Assembly (NCBI RefSeq): GCF_002953715.1
Contig: NZ_CP025012.1
Location: 868,001-932,000, forward strand
Source of the DNA: Rhizobium leguminosarum
GTDB lineage: Bacteria > Pseudomonadota > Alphaproteobacteria > Rhizobiales > Rhizobiaceae
DNA: 64,000 bases
Direction of reading: 5' to 3'
Positions 36,585 to 45,607 of this stretch are shown here, piece by piece; within the stretch, counting starts at the first letter, position 1, and every line of letters begins with the position of its first letter. Under the pieces are notes generated by a model that saw nothing but the letters and a program-made list of their open reading frames with translations, was not told the DNA's origin and ran no database searches. The position numbers and the translations under genes were made by a program.

Positions 36585-37970
36585 TCAGGAGACGCGGTTT
36601 CTCTCGACGGTCAGCTGTGGATAGGGCGAGCCGCCGCCCGCCATCTCGCCGGAGACCTTCTTCTCCCACTGGAAGCCGAGCACCGCCCCTTCGGCGGTCT
36701 CATGGAAGACGTTGTCGGTGATGACGGCAGTCCCGGCGCCATCGGCGACCGAAACCGCGCATCCCACCGGCGCCTTACGCACCACGTTGCCTGTCACAAC
36801 GACGTTGCGCAGATACGGACCCCAGCCGATCTGCAGACCCCAGCGCGGCGCTCCCTCGATCACATTGCCTGAAATCAGCGTGTCGGCCTCTGCCGCGATG
36901 CCGATGCCGAAACCGACCTCGTGCTGGTAGGGACCTTTCAGCGTCAGGTTGCGCACGACATTGCCGGTGACGCTTGCCAGCCTGCCGCCCTCGTCGAAAT
37001 TGGCGATCGAAATGCCGTTTGCCGCCCCGTCGATCATATTGGCGGAAACGACGGCGCCCTCGAAGGCGAATTCGACATAGATCGCCGTCTCGCCGGATCG
37101 CCGGCACTGGTTGCTGCTGATCTGGATGTCCGAGGCCGAATTGGCGCGGATCGCCGTAAACGCGCAATCGGAGATCTGGTTATTCACAACCATCACCCCG
37201 TCGGCACGGAAGATATTGATGCCGTTACCGTTTTCGCCGGTGCCGCCGTCATTGGCGCGGATGTTGGAGATGCGGTTGCCGGATACAACCGTGCCGTCCT
37301 CCGCCTTTTTCCAGCGGTGCACGAGGATGCCGCCATTGCCGCAATCCGAGACCGTGTTGCCGGTGACCGTAAGGTTAGCCGATTCCACCGCGTAAAGCCC
37401 GGATTGGGCGGCCCCCGATATGCGGCTGCGCTCGATCCGCCCGCCACAGCGCTCCAGCTGCAGGCCGTGCTTGCGGCTGCCGCCGATCTCGCAATTGTCG
37501 ATCAGCACCTCGTCGACGCCGGTAAATTGCAACAGCCCGCCGGCATAGTCGCCAAGCCTGCGGTCGCCGCCGTCGATGACGAGATTGGAAAGCTCGATCC
37601 GCCGCACGTTCTCGGCCGAAAACAGGTGGCCGTCGCCGGTATAGACGATCCGTGAGGCGCCGGGCACGCCTGATATGCGCGTATTGTCGGGCAAGGTGAG
37701 GTTGGAGACCCGGTAGGTACCGGGCGGCAGGAACACCGGCACGTTCTCGCGCGCCGCCTGTTTGATCATCTGCTCAAGGTTGCGGGTCTTGCTGTCGCCG
37801 CTTTCGGGAATGGCGCGATATTCCGCCGCGTCGATCGCTCCGCGCAGATCGGGCTGACCGGCTGCCGTCCGCGGCGAAGCGAGGGCGCGTGACGTCCCTC
37901 CTGCAATGGCCGAGGCAGCGAGGAATAAAAGCATGTCGCGGCGTGAAGGCATCCGGGGATCACTTGTCAT
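36585..37970 (-). CDS. Tat-exported parallel beta-helix protein (TIGR03808)
   Basis: 461 residues. The Tat signal [17 protein letters not shown] with Arg10-Arg11 is followed by [17 protein letters not shown], then about ten short repeats with the N-x-I/V pattern of right-handed beta-helices ([72 protein letters not shown]). This matches the TIGR03808 rhizobial family of unknown role. A polysaccharide-binding or lyase-like surface is likely for the fold, but no catalytic site is identified. An ATG at 37952 is an alternative start. It may be transcribed from the sigma-54-like site at 37982-37998. Confidence 0.88.
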   Translation of the reverse strand: MTSDPRMPSRRDMLLFLAASAIAGGTSRALASPRTAAGQPDLRGAIDAAEYRAIPESGDSKTRNLEQMIKQAARENVPVFLPPGTYRVSNLTLPDNTRISGVPGASRIVYTGDGHLFSAENVRRIELSNLVIDGGDRRLGDYAGGLLQFTGVDEVLIDNCEIGGSRKHGLQLERCGGRIERSRISGAAQSGLYAVESANLTVTGNTVSDCGNGGILVHRWKKAEDGTVVSGNRISNIRANDGGTGENGNGINIFRADGVMVVNNQISDCAFTAIRANSASDIQISSNQCRRSGETAIYVEFAFEGAVVSANMIDGAANGISIANFDEGGRLASVTGNVVRNLTLKGPYQHEVGFGIGIAAEADTLISGNVIEGAPRWGLQIGWGPYLRNVVVTGNVVRKAPVGCAVSVADGAGTAVITDNVFHETAEGAVLGFQWEKKVSGEMAGGGSPYPQLTVERNRVS

Positions 37971-37981
37971 AGCGCGCCCGT

Positions 37982-38031
37982 AGCACGAAACGTGCCAAGC
38001 CCGCATGTATTCTTTTGGCACAAGCTTGGCA
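37982..38031. promoter_or_regulatory. Two divergent sigma-54-like promoter sites
   Basis: Minus strand, 37998-37982: TTGGCACGTTTCGTGCT, with GG and GC ten bases apart and a perfect -24 box. Plus strand, 38015-38031: TTGGCACAAGCTTGGCA, again GG-N10-GC. The two -24 boxes form an inverted repeat (GTGCCAA / TTGGCAC), so a repressor operator is the alternative reading. Confidence 0.4.
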
Positions 38032-38206
38032 AAGGCGGGCAAAATTGCAGTTGTGGCCGAGCGCGACGGCAGGATATCGCCGCTTATATTGTCGTCTTGT
38101 TCACCCTTTCATTTAAGCAAGCCGAAGGAAATGAGGACTACTTTTAAGGGAATTTCTTTGATGACGGGTACGGGATACGGCCTTCGGCCGCAGGGGGAAT
38201 GGCGTC

Positions 38207-40504
38207 ATGCGCGAATTGGGTGCCAGGCGATGGGAATCAACCGATGCCCTGACGGCCGAAACGCGGCGTATCGTCGCCGCGACGGAGGCAATGATGGCAT
38301 CGACCGCCCACCACCTTTCCGAGGGCATCGAGAACCTGCGCCTCAAGGAAATCGTCCACGAGCTTCCGGATTTTCTCTACGTCAAGGATCGTGACAGCCG
38401 CTTCGTTTTTGCCAATGCCGTCACCGCCAGCAGCCTTGGCCTGGAGAGCGCTGCGCTGATCACCGGCAAGCGCGATTTCGACCTGTTCGATTTCGAGACG
38501 GCGCTCCACCATTTCGATATTGAGCAGCAGATCATGACGACGGGCGAAGCCCGCATCGACATGGAGGAATCCTACGTCTTTCCGGGCAGCAGAAGACCGA
38601 TATGCCGGCTGACCTCGAAGATACCGCTGCGCAACGATCGCGGCGAAATCGTCGGTCTGATCGGTGTTTCCCGTGATATCACCGAACGCAAGCGCCAGGA
38701 GGATCTGCATCGCGGCCAGGCGAGCCTGCTCGAAATGATTGCCCGCAACGAGCCGTTGCCGATGATCCTCGAGGCACTCGTGCTGATGATCGAGGCGCAA
38801 CTGACCGGGATCGACGGATCGGTGCTGCTGCTCGACAGCGAGGGCACCAGGCTCTATCACGGCGCCTCTCCCAATCTGCCGGGCGGCTACAGCCGCCTCA
38901 TCGATGGTGTCACGATCGGTCCCAAGGTCGGCTCCTGCGGCACCGCCGCCTGGCGCGGTCAGACCGTGATCGTCGAGGATGTGATGAGCGATCCGCTCTG
39001 GGAGGATTTTCGCGCCTTGATCGCCCCGTTCGGCTTCCGCTCCTGCTGGTCGACGCCGATTGCCACATCGCAGAACAATGTGCTCGGCACGTTCGCGCTC
39101 TATTCCAGGGAAGTCCGCCGTCCCACCGAGCACGAGATGACGCTGGTGGCGCTCGCCACCCATATCGCCGGCATCGCCATCGAGCGCAAGCGTGTCGACG
39201 ACCGCATTCATTTCATGGCCCATCATGACGATCTGACGGGCCTGCCCAACCGCGCCTTCCTGAAGGAACGGCTGGCGAGTATCCTCGACCAGGCCCGGCG
39301 CAACAACCGCAAGGTGACCGTCGCCTATATCGATCTCGACAATTTCAAGGACATCAATGACGGCCGCGGCCACGCCGCCGGCGACGAGGTGCTGAAGGAG
39401 ATCGCCGCCCGCATGGCCAATAGTGTCAGGGCGTCCGATATGGTGGTGCGTCTCGGCGGCGACGAATTCCTTGTGGTGCTCGTCCACCAGTCGAGCCACG
39501 ATGCCGGCATCACGCGCCGCCTTCGCGAGCTGCAGAAGGCGATCAACCGGCCGATCCGCGGCGCCGACGGCGAGATCACCGTCACTTCGAGCATCGGCGT
39601 TGCCGCCTTCCCCTTCGATGGCGCAACCTCGGAAGAGCTTCTCGCCAATGCCGACCGCGCCATGTACCGCGCCAAGGAACTCGGCCGCAACACATTGCAA
39701 CATCACGAGGGCGGCAGCACGCCGGTCGGAATGCCGCTCGGCGAGCATGAGGAATTGCATCAGGCGATCACTGGCGACCAGTTGTTCCTGCAATACCAGC
39801 CGCAGGTCGATGTCGCCACCGGCCGTATCACCGGGCTCGAGGCGCTGGTCCGCTGGAACCATCCGGCCAAGGGCAGGGTGCCGCCGGTCAATTTCATTCC
39901 GCTCGCCGAAGAGACCGGCCTGATCGTCCCCCTCGGTCTCTGGGTGCTGAACGAGGCCTGCCGCCAGGCGCGCAACTGGCAGGATATGGGTCTGACGCCG
40001 CTGACGATCGCCGTCAATGTCTCCGCCAAGCAGTTCGCCGACCCGGATTTCGCAACCCATGTCACCGAAGCGCTGGAGCGCCACCGCCTGCAGTCGCGTT
40101 GGCTGGAGCTGGAGGTCACCGAAAGCGTGGTGATGCACGATGCCGAACGCGCGCTCGCCATGATGGAAACGCTGCGGGCGTTGGGTGTTCGCCTGTCGAT
40201 CGACGATTTCGGCTCCGGCTATTCCAGCCTGGCGGCACTGAAGACCTTTCCCTTCGACCGCCTGAAGATGGACCGTTCGCTGGTCGAGGCCCTGCCGGGC
40301 GACAAGACCGCCGTCGCCATCGCCTCGGCTGTCATCTCGCTGGCGCAGACGCTGAAGCTTTCGGTTCTCGCCGAAGGTGTCGAAACCGACGCTCAGATGG
40401 ATTTCCTGCGCCAGGCGCGCTGCGAGCAGGCGCAAGGCTACCGCTTCTCGAAACCCGTCTCCCCGGAGGAGATCCCGGCATTGCTGCGGGCGCGAAGCCT
40501 CTAG
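38207..40504 (+). CDS. PAS-GAF-GGDEF-EAL cyclic-di-GMP enzyme
   Basis: 765 residues, no membrane segment. PAS domain at about 45-165 (LPDFLYVKDRDSRFVFAN ... IGVSRDITERKRQ), GAF at about 180-335 (GSCGTAAWRGQTVIVEDV), GGDEF with an intact GGDEF at 417-421 and EAL with Glu545 in LEALVRW, then NVSAKQF, ELEVTES, IDDFGSGYSS, KMDRS and LAEGVET. Both catalytic domains look active, so it may make and degrade c-di-GMP under control of two sensory domains. The TAG stop coincides with the CTAG end of a repeat element. A sigma-54-like site lies ~175 bases upstream. Confidence 0.95.
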   Translation: MRELGARRWESTDALTAETRRIVAATEAMMASTAHHLSEGIENLRLKEIVHELPDFLYVKDRDSRFVFANAVTASSLGLESAALITGKRDFDLFDFETALHHFDIEQQIMTTGEARIDMEESYVFPGSRRPICRLTSKIPLRNDRGEIVGLIGVSRDITERKRQEDLHRGQASLLEMIARNEPLPMILEALVLMIEAQLTGIDGSVLLLDSEGTRLYHGASPNLPGGYSRLIDGVTIGPKVGSCGTAAWRGQTVIVEDVMSDPLWEDFRALIAPFGFRSCWSTPIATSQNNVLGTFALYSREVRRPTEHEMTLVALATHIAGIAIERKRVDDRIHFMAHHDDLTGLPNRAFLKERLASILDQARRNNRKVTVAYIDLDNFKDINDGRGHAAGDEVLKEIAARMANSVRASDMVVRLGGDEFLVVLVHQSSHDAGITRRLRELQKAINRPIRGADGEITVTSSIGVAAFPFDGATSEELLANADRAMYRAKELGRNTLQHHEGGSTPVGMPLGEHEELHQAITGDQLFLQYQPQVDVATGRITGLEALVRWNHPAKGRVPPVNFIPLAEETGLIVPLGLWVLNEACRQARNWQDMGLTPLTIAVNVSAKQFADPDFATHVTEALERHRLQSRWLELEVTESVVMHDAERALAMMETLRALGVRLSIDDFGSGYSSLAALKTFPFDRLKMDRSLVEALPGDKTAVAIASAVISLAQTLKLSVLAEGVETDAQMDFLRQARCEQAQGYRFSKPVSPEEIPALLRARSL

Positions 40505-40605
40505 CGCATGTCGCCCAAAAGTGTGCAGCGGTTTTGGGAGAACGACATGCACAAAAGGAAACATTGAAAGACGCCGCATCGATCAGGTCGATGCGGCGTC
40601 TTTCA
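40502..40605. repeat. RIME variant and 18-bp perfect hairpin
   Basis: RIME-like part CTAGCGCATGTCGCCCAAAA with core GTGCAGCGGTTTTGGGA up to ~40550. Then a perfect 18-bp stem (40565-40582 with 40588-40605, loop TCAGG). It lies between convergent genes and is a likely bidirectional terminator. Confidence 0.75.
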
Positions 40606-40609
40606 AGCT

Positions 40610-41557
40610 CTATTTCGCAAGCTTGCCGATCGCCTCGATCTCGTTCGTCCATATGCCCGCTGCATAGTTTGGCGGCAGCCGCGCCAGTTGCGAGGGGTCG
40701 TCGATGCCGGTGGAAAAATCGTTGCCGCGATAGGGGCCGAGCACGAAGACCTCGGTCCCGGCATCGGCCATCCGGTTGAGAAAACGATCGGGCCAGCCCC
40801 AGAGCCACGGGGCGATATTGATCGGCACCAGCATCATCGCATGTCTGCATTCGTCCGGCAGCAGGCCGGTCCAGCCATAGCCGATATAGCCGAACAGGCA
40901 GCCCTTCAGGCTCTTGCGCGAGGCGGTCTTGATATCGGGTGCCATACGGCGCAGCACGTCGATCGGCTCGTCACCGCCATAGACGATGATCTCGGCCCGT
41001 CTTTCCTCAGAAAGTCCGTTGAGCACGGCGGCGAGCTTCTTGACGTTGATGAGGAAGCGCCGATCCGGAAAGGTCGACAGCACCTCGGCAAGGGTCGGCA
41101 TCATGCCGACGCCCCGGCCGCGAAAGGGAAAGGTCTTGCCGCCATCGGCGGTGTAGCCATAGCCGATGTCGAGCCTCTTCATGTCAGCCATCGAATGCTC
41201 GCGGGTGACGCCATGCCCGTCGGTGCGGCAGTCGAGCGTCCAGTCGTGAAAAACCGCAAACTGCCCGTCCGTCGTCGGATGTATGTCGATCTCGACGATA
41301 TCGGCGCCCGCCGCAAAACCTGCCTGCATCGACGGAATAGTGTTTTCGAGATAATCGTGTTTCGGCGGCAGCATGCGGCTCGCCGTGCAGGTGTCGTTCT
41401 TGAGATCGGTTTCGTCGAAGCGCTGGGCGATGCCGCGATGGGCGAGCAGCACCGGTTTTCCCGGCCGATGTTCGGCAAGCAGGCTGGTATTGTTGAGGTA
41501 GATGCTCGCCGCGGCGACGGCGATTGCCGCCGCGCAATAGAAAAACTTCCTGCCCAA
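40610..41557 (-). CDS. Glycerophosphodiester phosphodiesterase family protein
   Basis: TTG start at 41557 chosen because AGGAGG lies seven bases upstream; an ATG at 41578 lies before that site. 315 residues with an N-terminal anchor or signal (FFYCAAAIAVAAASIYL). The TIM-barrel motifs of GDPD enzymes are present: LLAHRGIAQRF, then NTIPSMQAGFAAGADIVEIDIHPTTDG with the metal-binding E-x-D, and FHDWTLDCRTDG. It would cleave glycerophosphodiesters outside the inner membrane. Late W-T-N-E-I-E conserved segment is also seen. Convergent with the PAS-GAF-GGDEF-EAL gene. Confidence 0.88.
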   Translation of the reverse strand: MGRKFFYCAAAIAVAAASIYLNNTSLLAEHRPGKPVLLAHRGIAQRFDETDLKNDTCTASRMLPPKHDYLENTIPSMQAGFAAGADIVEIDIHPTTDGQFAVFHDWTLDCRTDGHGVTREHSMADMKRLDIGYGYTADGGKTFPFRGRGVGMMPTLAEVLSTFPDRRFLINVKKLAAVLNGLSEERRAEIIVYGGDEPIDVLRRMAPDIKTASRKSLKGCLFGYIGYGWTGLLPDECRHAMMLVPINIAPWLWGWPDRFLNRMADAGTEVFVLGPYRGNDFSTGIDDPSQLARLPPNYAAGIWTNEIEAIGKLAK

Positions 41558-41632
41558 CGCCGATCCTCCTGGTTGCATTACAAGGGCTAGAAAGCGATTC
41601 TGGTTGTTCTTGGGCTGTTTTCCGGCTTTTCT

Positions 41633-42478
41633 ATGCCATCGGTCTATTCGCCGGACGGGAGCCTCATCGCTATGGAACCACAAGACGACGAGCTCATCCA
41701 TTTCGAAACGAATGGTGCAGCTCCGTTGCCGCCGGCAGCAGTCGAAGGGCATGTCGCGCGCGACGGTGCCCGCATCTGGTATGCGTCCTACGGCGCAGGT
41801 CCCCCCGTCATTCTGCTGCATGGCGGCCTTGGTCACAGCGGCAACTGGGGCTATCAGGTCCCGGCACTGTTGCGCCGCGGCCGCCGCGTCGTGCTGATCG
41901 ACAGCCGCGGCCATGGACGAAGCACCCGCGATGCCCGTCCCTATAGTTATGAGCTGATGGCCTTCGACGTGCTCGCCGTCATGGACGCACTGCATCTCGA
42001 CAAGGCGGCCGTCGTCGGCTGGAGCGACGGCGCCTGCATCGCCCTGATTCTTGCCATGGCGGCGCCCTCACGTGTCGAGGGGGTCTTCTTTTTCGCCTGC
42101 AACATGGATCCGAGCGGCACGCTGGAATTTGTTCCGAGCCCGGTCATCGACCGATGCTTCAGCCGGCACGCCAAGGACTATGCCGCATTGTCCACCACGC
42201 CGGATGATTTCGGCCCATTCGTCGAGGCGGTCAGCCTGATGATGCGAACGGAGCCGAATTATCAGGCCGCCGACTTGGGGCTGATCCGCGTGCCGGTCGC
42301 AATCGTCCTCGGCGAGCACGACGAATTCATCAAGCCCGACCATGCCGAATACCTTGCCCGCAGCATTCCGAACGCTGAGATGACCTATCTCACCGGCGTC
42401 AGCCATTTCGCGCCGCTGCAGCGGCCGGGTGAGTTTAATGTCGCTGTGGTCAACTTCCTCGACGGGATAGGGTCATGA
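41633..42478 (+). CDS. Alpha/beta-fold hydrolase
   Basis: 281 residues; ATGs at 41633 and 41672 are both possible, neither with a clear ribosome binding site. Standard fold: PPVILLHGGLGHSGNW oxyanion region, LIDSRGHGRS, nucleophile Ser131 in VGWSDGA, then LGEHDEFI (Asp) and VSHFAP (His). Substrate cannot be told. It is divergent from the GDPD gene and the stop is 90 bases before the exonuclease gene, so it may be the first gene of that unit. Confidence 0.88.
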   Translation: MPSVYSPDGSLIAMEPQDDELIHFETNGAAPLPPAAVEGHVARDGARIWYASYGAGPPVILLHGGLGHSGNWGYQVPALLRRGRRVVLIDSRGHGRSTRDARPYSYELMAFDVLAVMDALHLDKAAVVGWSDGACIALILAMAAPSRVEGVFFFACNMDPSGTLEFVPSPVIDRCFSRHAKDYAALSTTPDDFGPFVEAVSLMMRTEPNYQAADLGLIRVPVAIVLGEHDEFIKPDHAEYLARSIPNAEMTYLTGVSHFAPLQRPGEFNVAVVNFLDGIGS

Positions 42479-42565
42479 CATTGCAGTCGTTGAGCCGCAC
42501 TCCATTCCATAGTCCGTTCTTCCCGCCCTCTGGCCTCGCGTCCATTTCCCGCTATCTCTCGTTTC

Positions 42566-43576
42566 ATGAGACCTGATGCGCTGCTTTATCCTGCCCCGGA
42601 GGGGCTCTATTGCCCCGAGGGCGGCTTTTATGTCGATCCGGTGCGGCCGGTCGAGCAGGCGCTCGTCACCCATGGCCATTCGGATCATGCTCGTCCGGGC
42701 CATGTGAACGTGCTTGCCACCCGCCAGACGCTCGAAATCATGCGCCTGCGTTACGGCGACGGTTTCTGCGCCAACGAGCAGGCCGCAGCCTTCGGCGAGG
42801 AACTGCTGGTCAACGGCGTCAAGGTGAGCTTTCATCCGGCCGGCCATGTGCTCGGCTCCGCTCAGATCGCCATCGAAAAGAACGGCACCCGCATCGTCGT
42901 CTCCGGCGACTACAAGCGCCGACCGGACCCGACCTGCGCCGCCTATGTGCCGGTTGCCTGCGATGTCTTCATCACCGAGGCGACCTTCGGCCTGCCGGTC
43001 TTCCATCATCCCGATCCGATGGAGGAGATAGCCAAGCTGCTGGCGTCGCTCAGGCAATTTCCCGAGCGCACCCATCTCGTCGGCGCCTATGCGCTCGGCA
43101 AGGCCCAGCGCGTCATCCGGCTGCTGCGCGATGCCGGTTATGCCGAACCGATCTATATCCACGGCGCCATGGAAAAACTCTGCGACTATTATATCGAGCA
43201 GGGCATCGATCTCGGCGAGCTGCTGCCGGCGACGATCGAAAGCCGCGACAAGTCCGCCTTCAAGGGTGCGGTCGTCATCGGTCCGTCATCGGCCTTCGCC
43301 GACCGCTGGGCCCGGCGCTTCAACGAGCCGCTGCCGGCCTTCGCCTCCGGCTGGATGATGGTGCGCCAGCGCGCCAAACAGCTCGGCGTCGAACTGCCGC
43401 TCGTCATCTCCGATCATTGCGACTGGCCGGAACTGACCGAAACCATCCGGGAACTGCACCCGGCCGAGGTCTGGGTGACGCATGGCCGCGAGGAGGCCTT
43501 GGTGCGCTGGTGCCAATTGCAGGGCATCATGGCGAAACCGCTGCATCTGGTGGGTTATGAGGATGAGGGGGATTGA
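42566..43576 (+). CDS. Ligase-associated DNA exonuclease (metallo-beta-lactamase)
   Basis: 336 residues. THGHSDHARPGH is the metal motif (36-41), SFHPAGHVLGSAQI, VVSGDYKR and ISDHCDWPEL are the further metal and beta-CASP motifs of the ligase-associated exonuclease family (similar to Artemis/Pso2). It would process DNA ends. In many proteobacteria it is encoded directly before an ATP-dependent ligase, as here, forming a two-gene repair module for crosslink damage. Separated from the ligase by a 230-base region with a 33-bp inverted repeat. Confidence 0.92.
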   Translation: MRPDALLYPAPEGLYCPEGGFYVDPVRPVEQALVTHGHSDHARPGHVNVLATRQTLEIMRLRYGDGFCANEQAAAFGEELLVNGVKVSFHPAGHVLGSAQIAIEKNGTRIVVSGDYKRRPDPTCAAYVPVACDVFITEATFGLPVFHHPDPMEEIAKLLASLRQFPERTHLVGAYALGKAQRVIRLLRDAGYAEPIYIHGAMEKLCDYYIEQGIDLGELLPATIESRDKSAFKGAVVIGPSSAFADRWARRFNEPLPAFASGWMMVRQRAKQLGVELPLVISDHCDWPELTETIRELHPAEVWVTHGREEALVRWCQLQGIMAKPLHLVGYEDEGD

Positions 43577-43598
43577 GGATGGAGTTTGTCGCTGAAAA

Positions 43599-43752
43599 CC
43601 CCTCCCCAACCCCTCCCCACAAGGGGGAGGGGCTAAGCCGTTGCACCGCCTCGCAAACCAACAAGCCGGCCACATGCTCTGCGCTGGACGATGAATGCGG
43701 CGAGGGCCGCGCATTAAGTCCCTCCCCCTTGTGGGGAGGGGTTGGGGAGGGG
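43599..43752. repeat. 33-bp perfect inverted repeat between exonuclease and ligase
   Basis: Left arm 43599-43631 and right arm 43720-43752 are perfectly complementary over 33 bases, C-rich then G-rich, enclosing 88 bases. Each arm also carries CCCCTCCCC repeats. It is likely to form a large RNA stem between the two coding regions. Confidence 0.9.
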
Positions 43753-43805
43753 TCTTTTTCATATGCCATTGGGGAGGGGCCTTTCTCCCGAGTCGGGAGG
43801 CGCCT

Positions 43806-45431
43806 ATGAAAGCCTTCGCCGACCTCCTCGACCGCCTGGTGCTCACACCCAGCCGCAACGGCAAGCTGAAGCTGCTGACCGACTATTTCCGCGACACGCC
43901 CGACCCTGACCGCGGCTACGGCCTAGCCGCCATCGCCGGCACGCTGGAGGTGCGCAACGTCAAGCCCGCCATGCTGCGCGAGCTGGTGCTGGAGCGCATG
44001 GACGAGGTGCTGTTCCGCTATTCCTACGATTATGTCGGCGATCTCGCCGAGACCATCTCGCTCGTCTGGGACAATGAGAGGGATATCGACCGTTCGGCGC
44101 TTGCCCAGCCGCGTCTCGGCGAGGTCGTCAGCGGCATGAATGCGCTCGGCCGTACAGAGGTGCGCAGCTTCGTCCGTGACCTGCTCGATCGGCTGGATTC
44201 GTCCGGCCGTTTCGCCTTCATCAAGCTGGCCACCGGCGCCATGCGCATTGGCGTTTCCGCCCGCCTTGCCAAGCAGGCGCTCGCCGATCTCGGCAACAGG
44301 GACGTCACCGAGATCGAAACCCTCTGGCACGGCCTGCAGCCGCCCTATGAAACATTGTTCGAATGGCTGGCGAATGGCGGTGAAAAACCGGTGCTGGCGA
44401 CACCGGCGATCTTCCACTCCGTCATGCTCGCCAATGCGGTGGAGGAGGGCGATCTTACCGACCTTGATCCGGCCGACTACGCCGCCGAATGGAAATGGGA
44501 CGGCATCCGCGTCCAGCTCTCCCGCTCCGGCGACAGGCGCAAGATCTATTCCCGCTCCGGCGACGACATATCAGGCGCCTTTCCCGATATTCTCGACGCG
44601 ATCAGTTTTTCCGGCGTCGTCGACGGCGAATTGCTGGTCGGCGGCACCGCCCGCTCCAACAGCCCGACCCGAACCTTCTCCGACCTGCAGCAGCGCCTGA
44701 ACCGCAAGACGGTGACGGCGAAGATGCTCGGCGACTATCCCGCCTTCATCCGCACCTATGACCTGCTCTTCGATGATGATGAGGATGCTCGCGGCCGCAC
44801 CTATGTCGATCGCCGCGACCGGCTGACCGAGATCATCGACCGCGCCCCCCATGACCGTTTCGACCTCTCGCCGCTCGTGCCGTTCTCCTCGTGGGAAGAG
44901 CTCGACGCCCTGCGCGCCGCGCCGCCCGATCCGGTCATCGAAGGCGTGATGATCAAGCGCCGCGACAGCGTTTACCAGGCCGGCCGCATGAAGGGCCCCT
45001 GGTTCAAGTGGAAGCGCAACCCCTATAATGTCGATGCGGTGCTGATGTATGCCCAGCGCGGCCACGGCAAGCGCTCGAGCTACTATTCCGATTTCACCTT
45101 CGGCGTCTGGGCCGATGACGAGGACGGCGAACAGCTGGTGCCCGTCGGCAAGGCCTATTTCGGCTTCACCGATGCCGAGCTCGAGGTGCTCGACAAATTC
45201 GTGCGCAACAATACCACCGAGCGTTTCGGACCGGTGCGGGCGGTGCGCGCCGACAAGGATTTCGGCTTCGTCGTCGAAGTGGCCTTCGAGGGCATCAACC
45301 GCTCGACCCGGCACAAATCGGGGGTTGCCATGCGTTTCCCTCGCATCGCCCGCCTTCGCCCCGACAAGCCCTCCTACGAGGCCGACCGGCTGCGCACGCT
45401 GATCGCCCTGATCGACGCCAAGCCGGGGTGA
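43806..45431 (+). CDS. ATP-dependent DNA ligase (cisplatin-damage-response type)
   Basis: 541 residues from the ATG at 43806. An N-terminal helical domain (1-200) is typical of this group. The adenylation motif EWKWDGIRVQ contains nucleophile Lys230; VDGELLVGG, FIRTYDLLF, EGVMIKRRD and GPWFKWKR are motifs III-V. A C-terminal OB-fold domain (VDAVLMYAQRGHGKRSSYYSDFTFGVW) follows. It seals nicks with ATP and is encoded with the exonuclease at 42566. It is distinct from the NAD-dependent housekeeping ligase and from LigD, as no primase or nuclease domain is present. Confidence 0.94.
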   Translation: MKAFADLLDRLVLTPSRNGKLKLLTDYFRDTPDPDRGYGLAAIAGTLEVRNVKPAMLRELVLERMDEVLFRYSYDYVGDLAETISLVWDNERDIDRSALAQPRLGEVVSGMNALGRTEVRSFVRDLLDRLDSSGRFAFIKLATGAMRIGVSARLAKQALADLGNRDVTEIETLWHGLQPPYETLFEWLANGGEKPVLATPAIFHSVMLANAVEEGDLTDLDPADYAAEWKWDGIRVQLSRSGDRRKIYSRSGDDISGAFPDILDAISFSGVVDGELLVGGTARSNSPTRTFSDLQQRLNRKTVTAKMLGDYPAFIRTYDLLFDDDEDARGRTYVDRRDRLTEIIDRAPHDRFDLSPLVPFSSWEELDALRAAPPDPVIEGVMIKRRDSVYQAGRMKGPWFKWKRNPYNVDAVLMYAQRGHGKRSSYYSDFTFGVWADDEDGEQLVPVGKAYFGFTDAELEVLDKFVRNNTTERFGPVRAVRADKDFGFVVEVAFEGINRSTRHKSGVAMRFPRIARLRPDKPSYEADRLRTLIALIDAKPG

Positions 45432-45512
45432 TGCCCTGCGCAACAATGACGCAGGGCAATATTTTCAACAGCATGTGTATTGGCGGCAACGATCTTCCGG
45501 TGCAGATTTTCC

Positions 45513-45562
45513 AGAGCATGATGCCGAAAAGTGTAAACGGTTTTCGGACGACATCATGCTCT
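45513..45562. repeat. Palindromic element AGAGCATGATG
   Basis: Arms AGAGCATGATG (45513-45523) and CATCATGCTCT (45552-45562) flank GCCGAAAAGTGT...CGGTTTTCGGAC. The same unit occurs at 51871-51921. It is a relative of RIME in layout and lies after the ligase stop. Confidence 0.85.
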
Positions 45563-45607
45563 AACTGTTTAATTTGGAATGGCCGGGGAAATGATGGGTG
45601 CCGCGTT

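Noticed and set aside
41579-41995. Longer N-terminus of the glycerophosphodiesterase
   Set aside because: It lies across the opposite-strand hydrolase gene and precedes the signal anchor.
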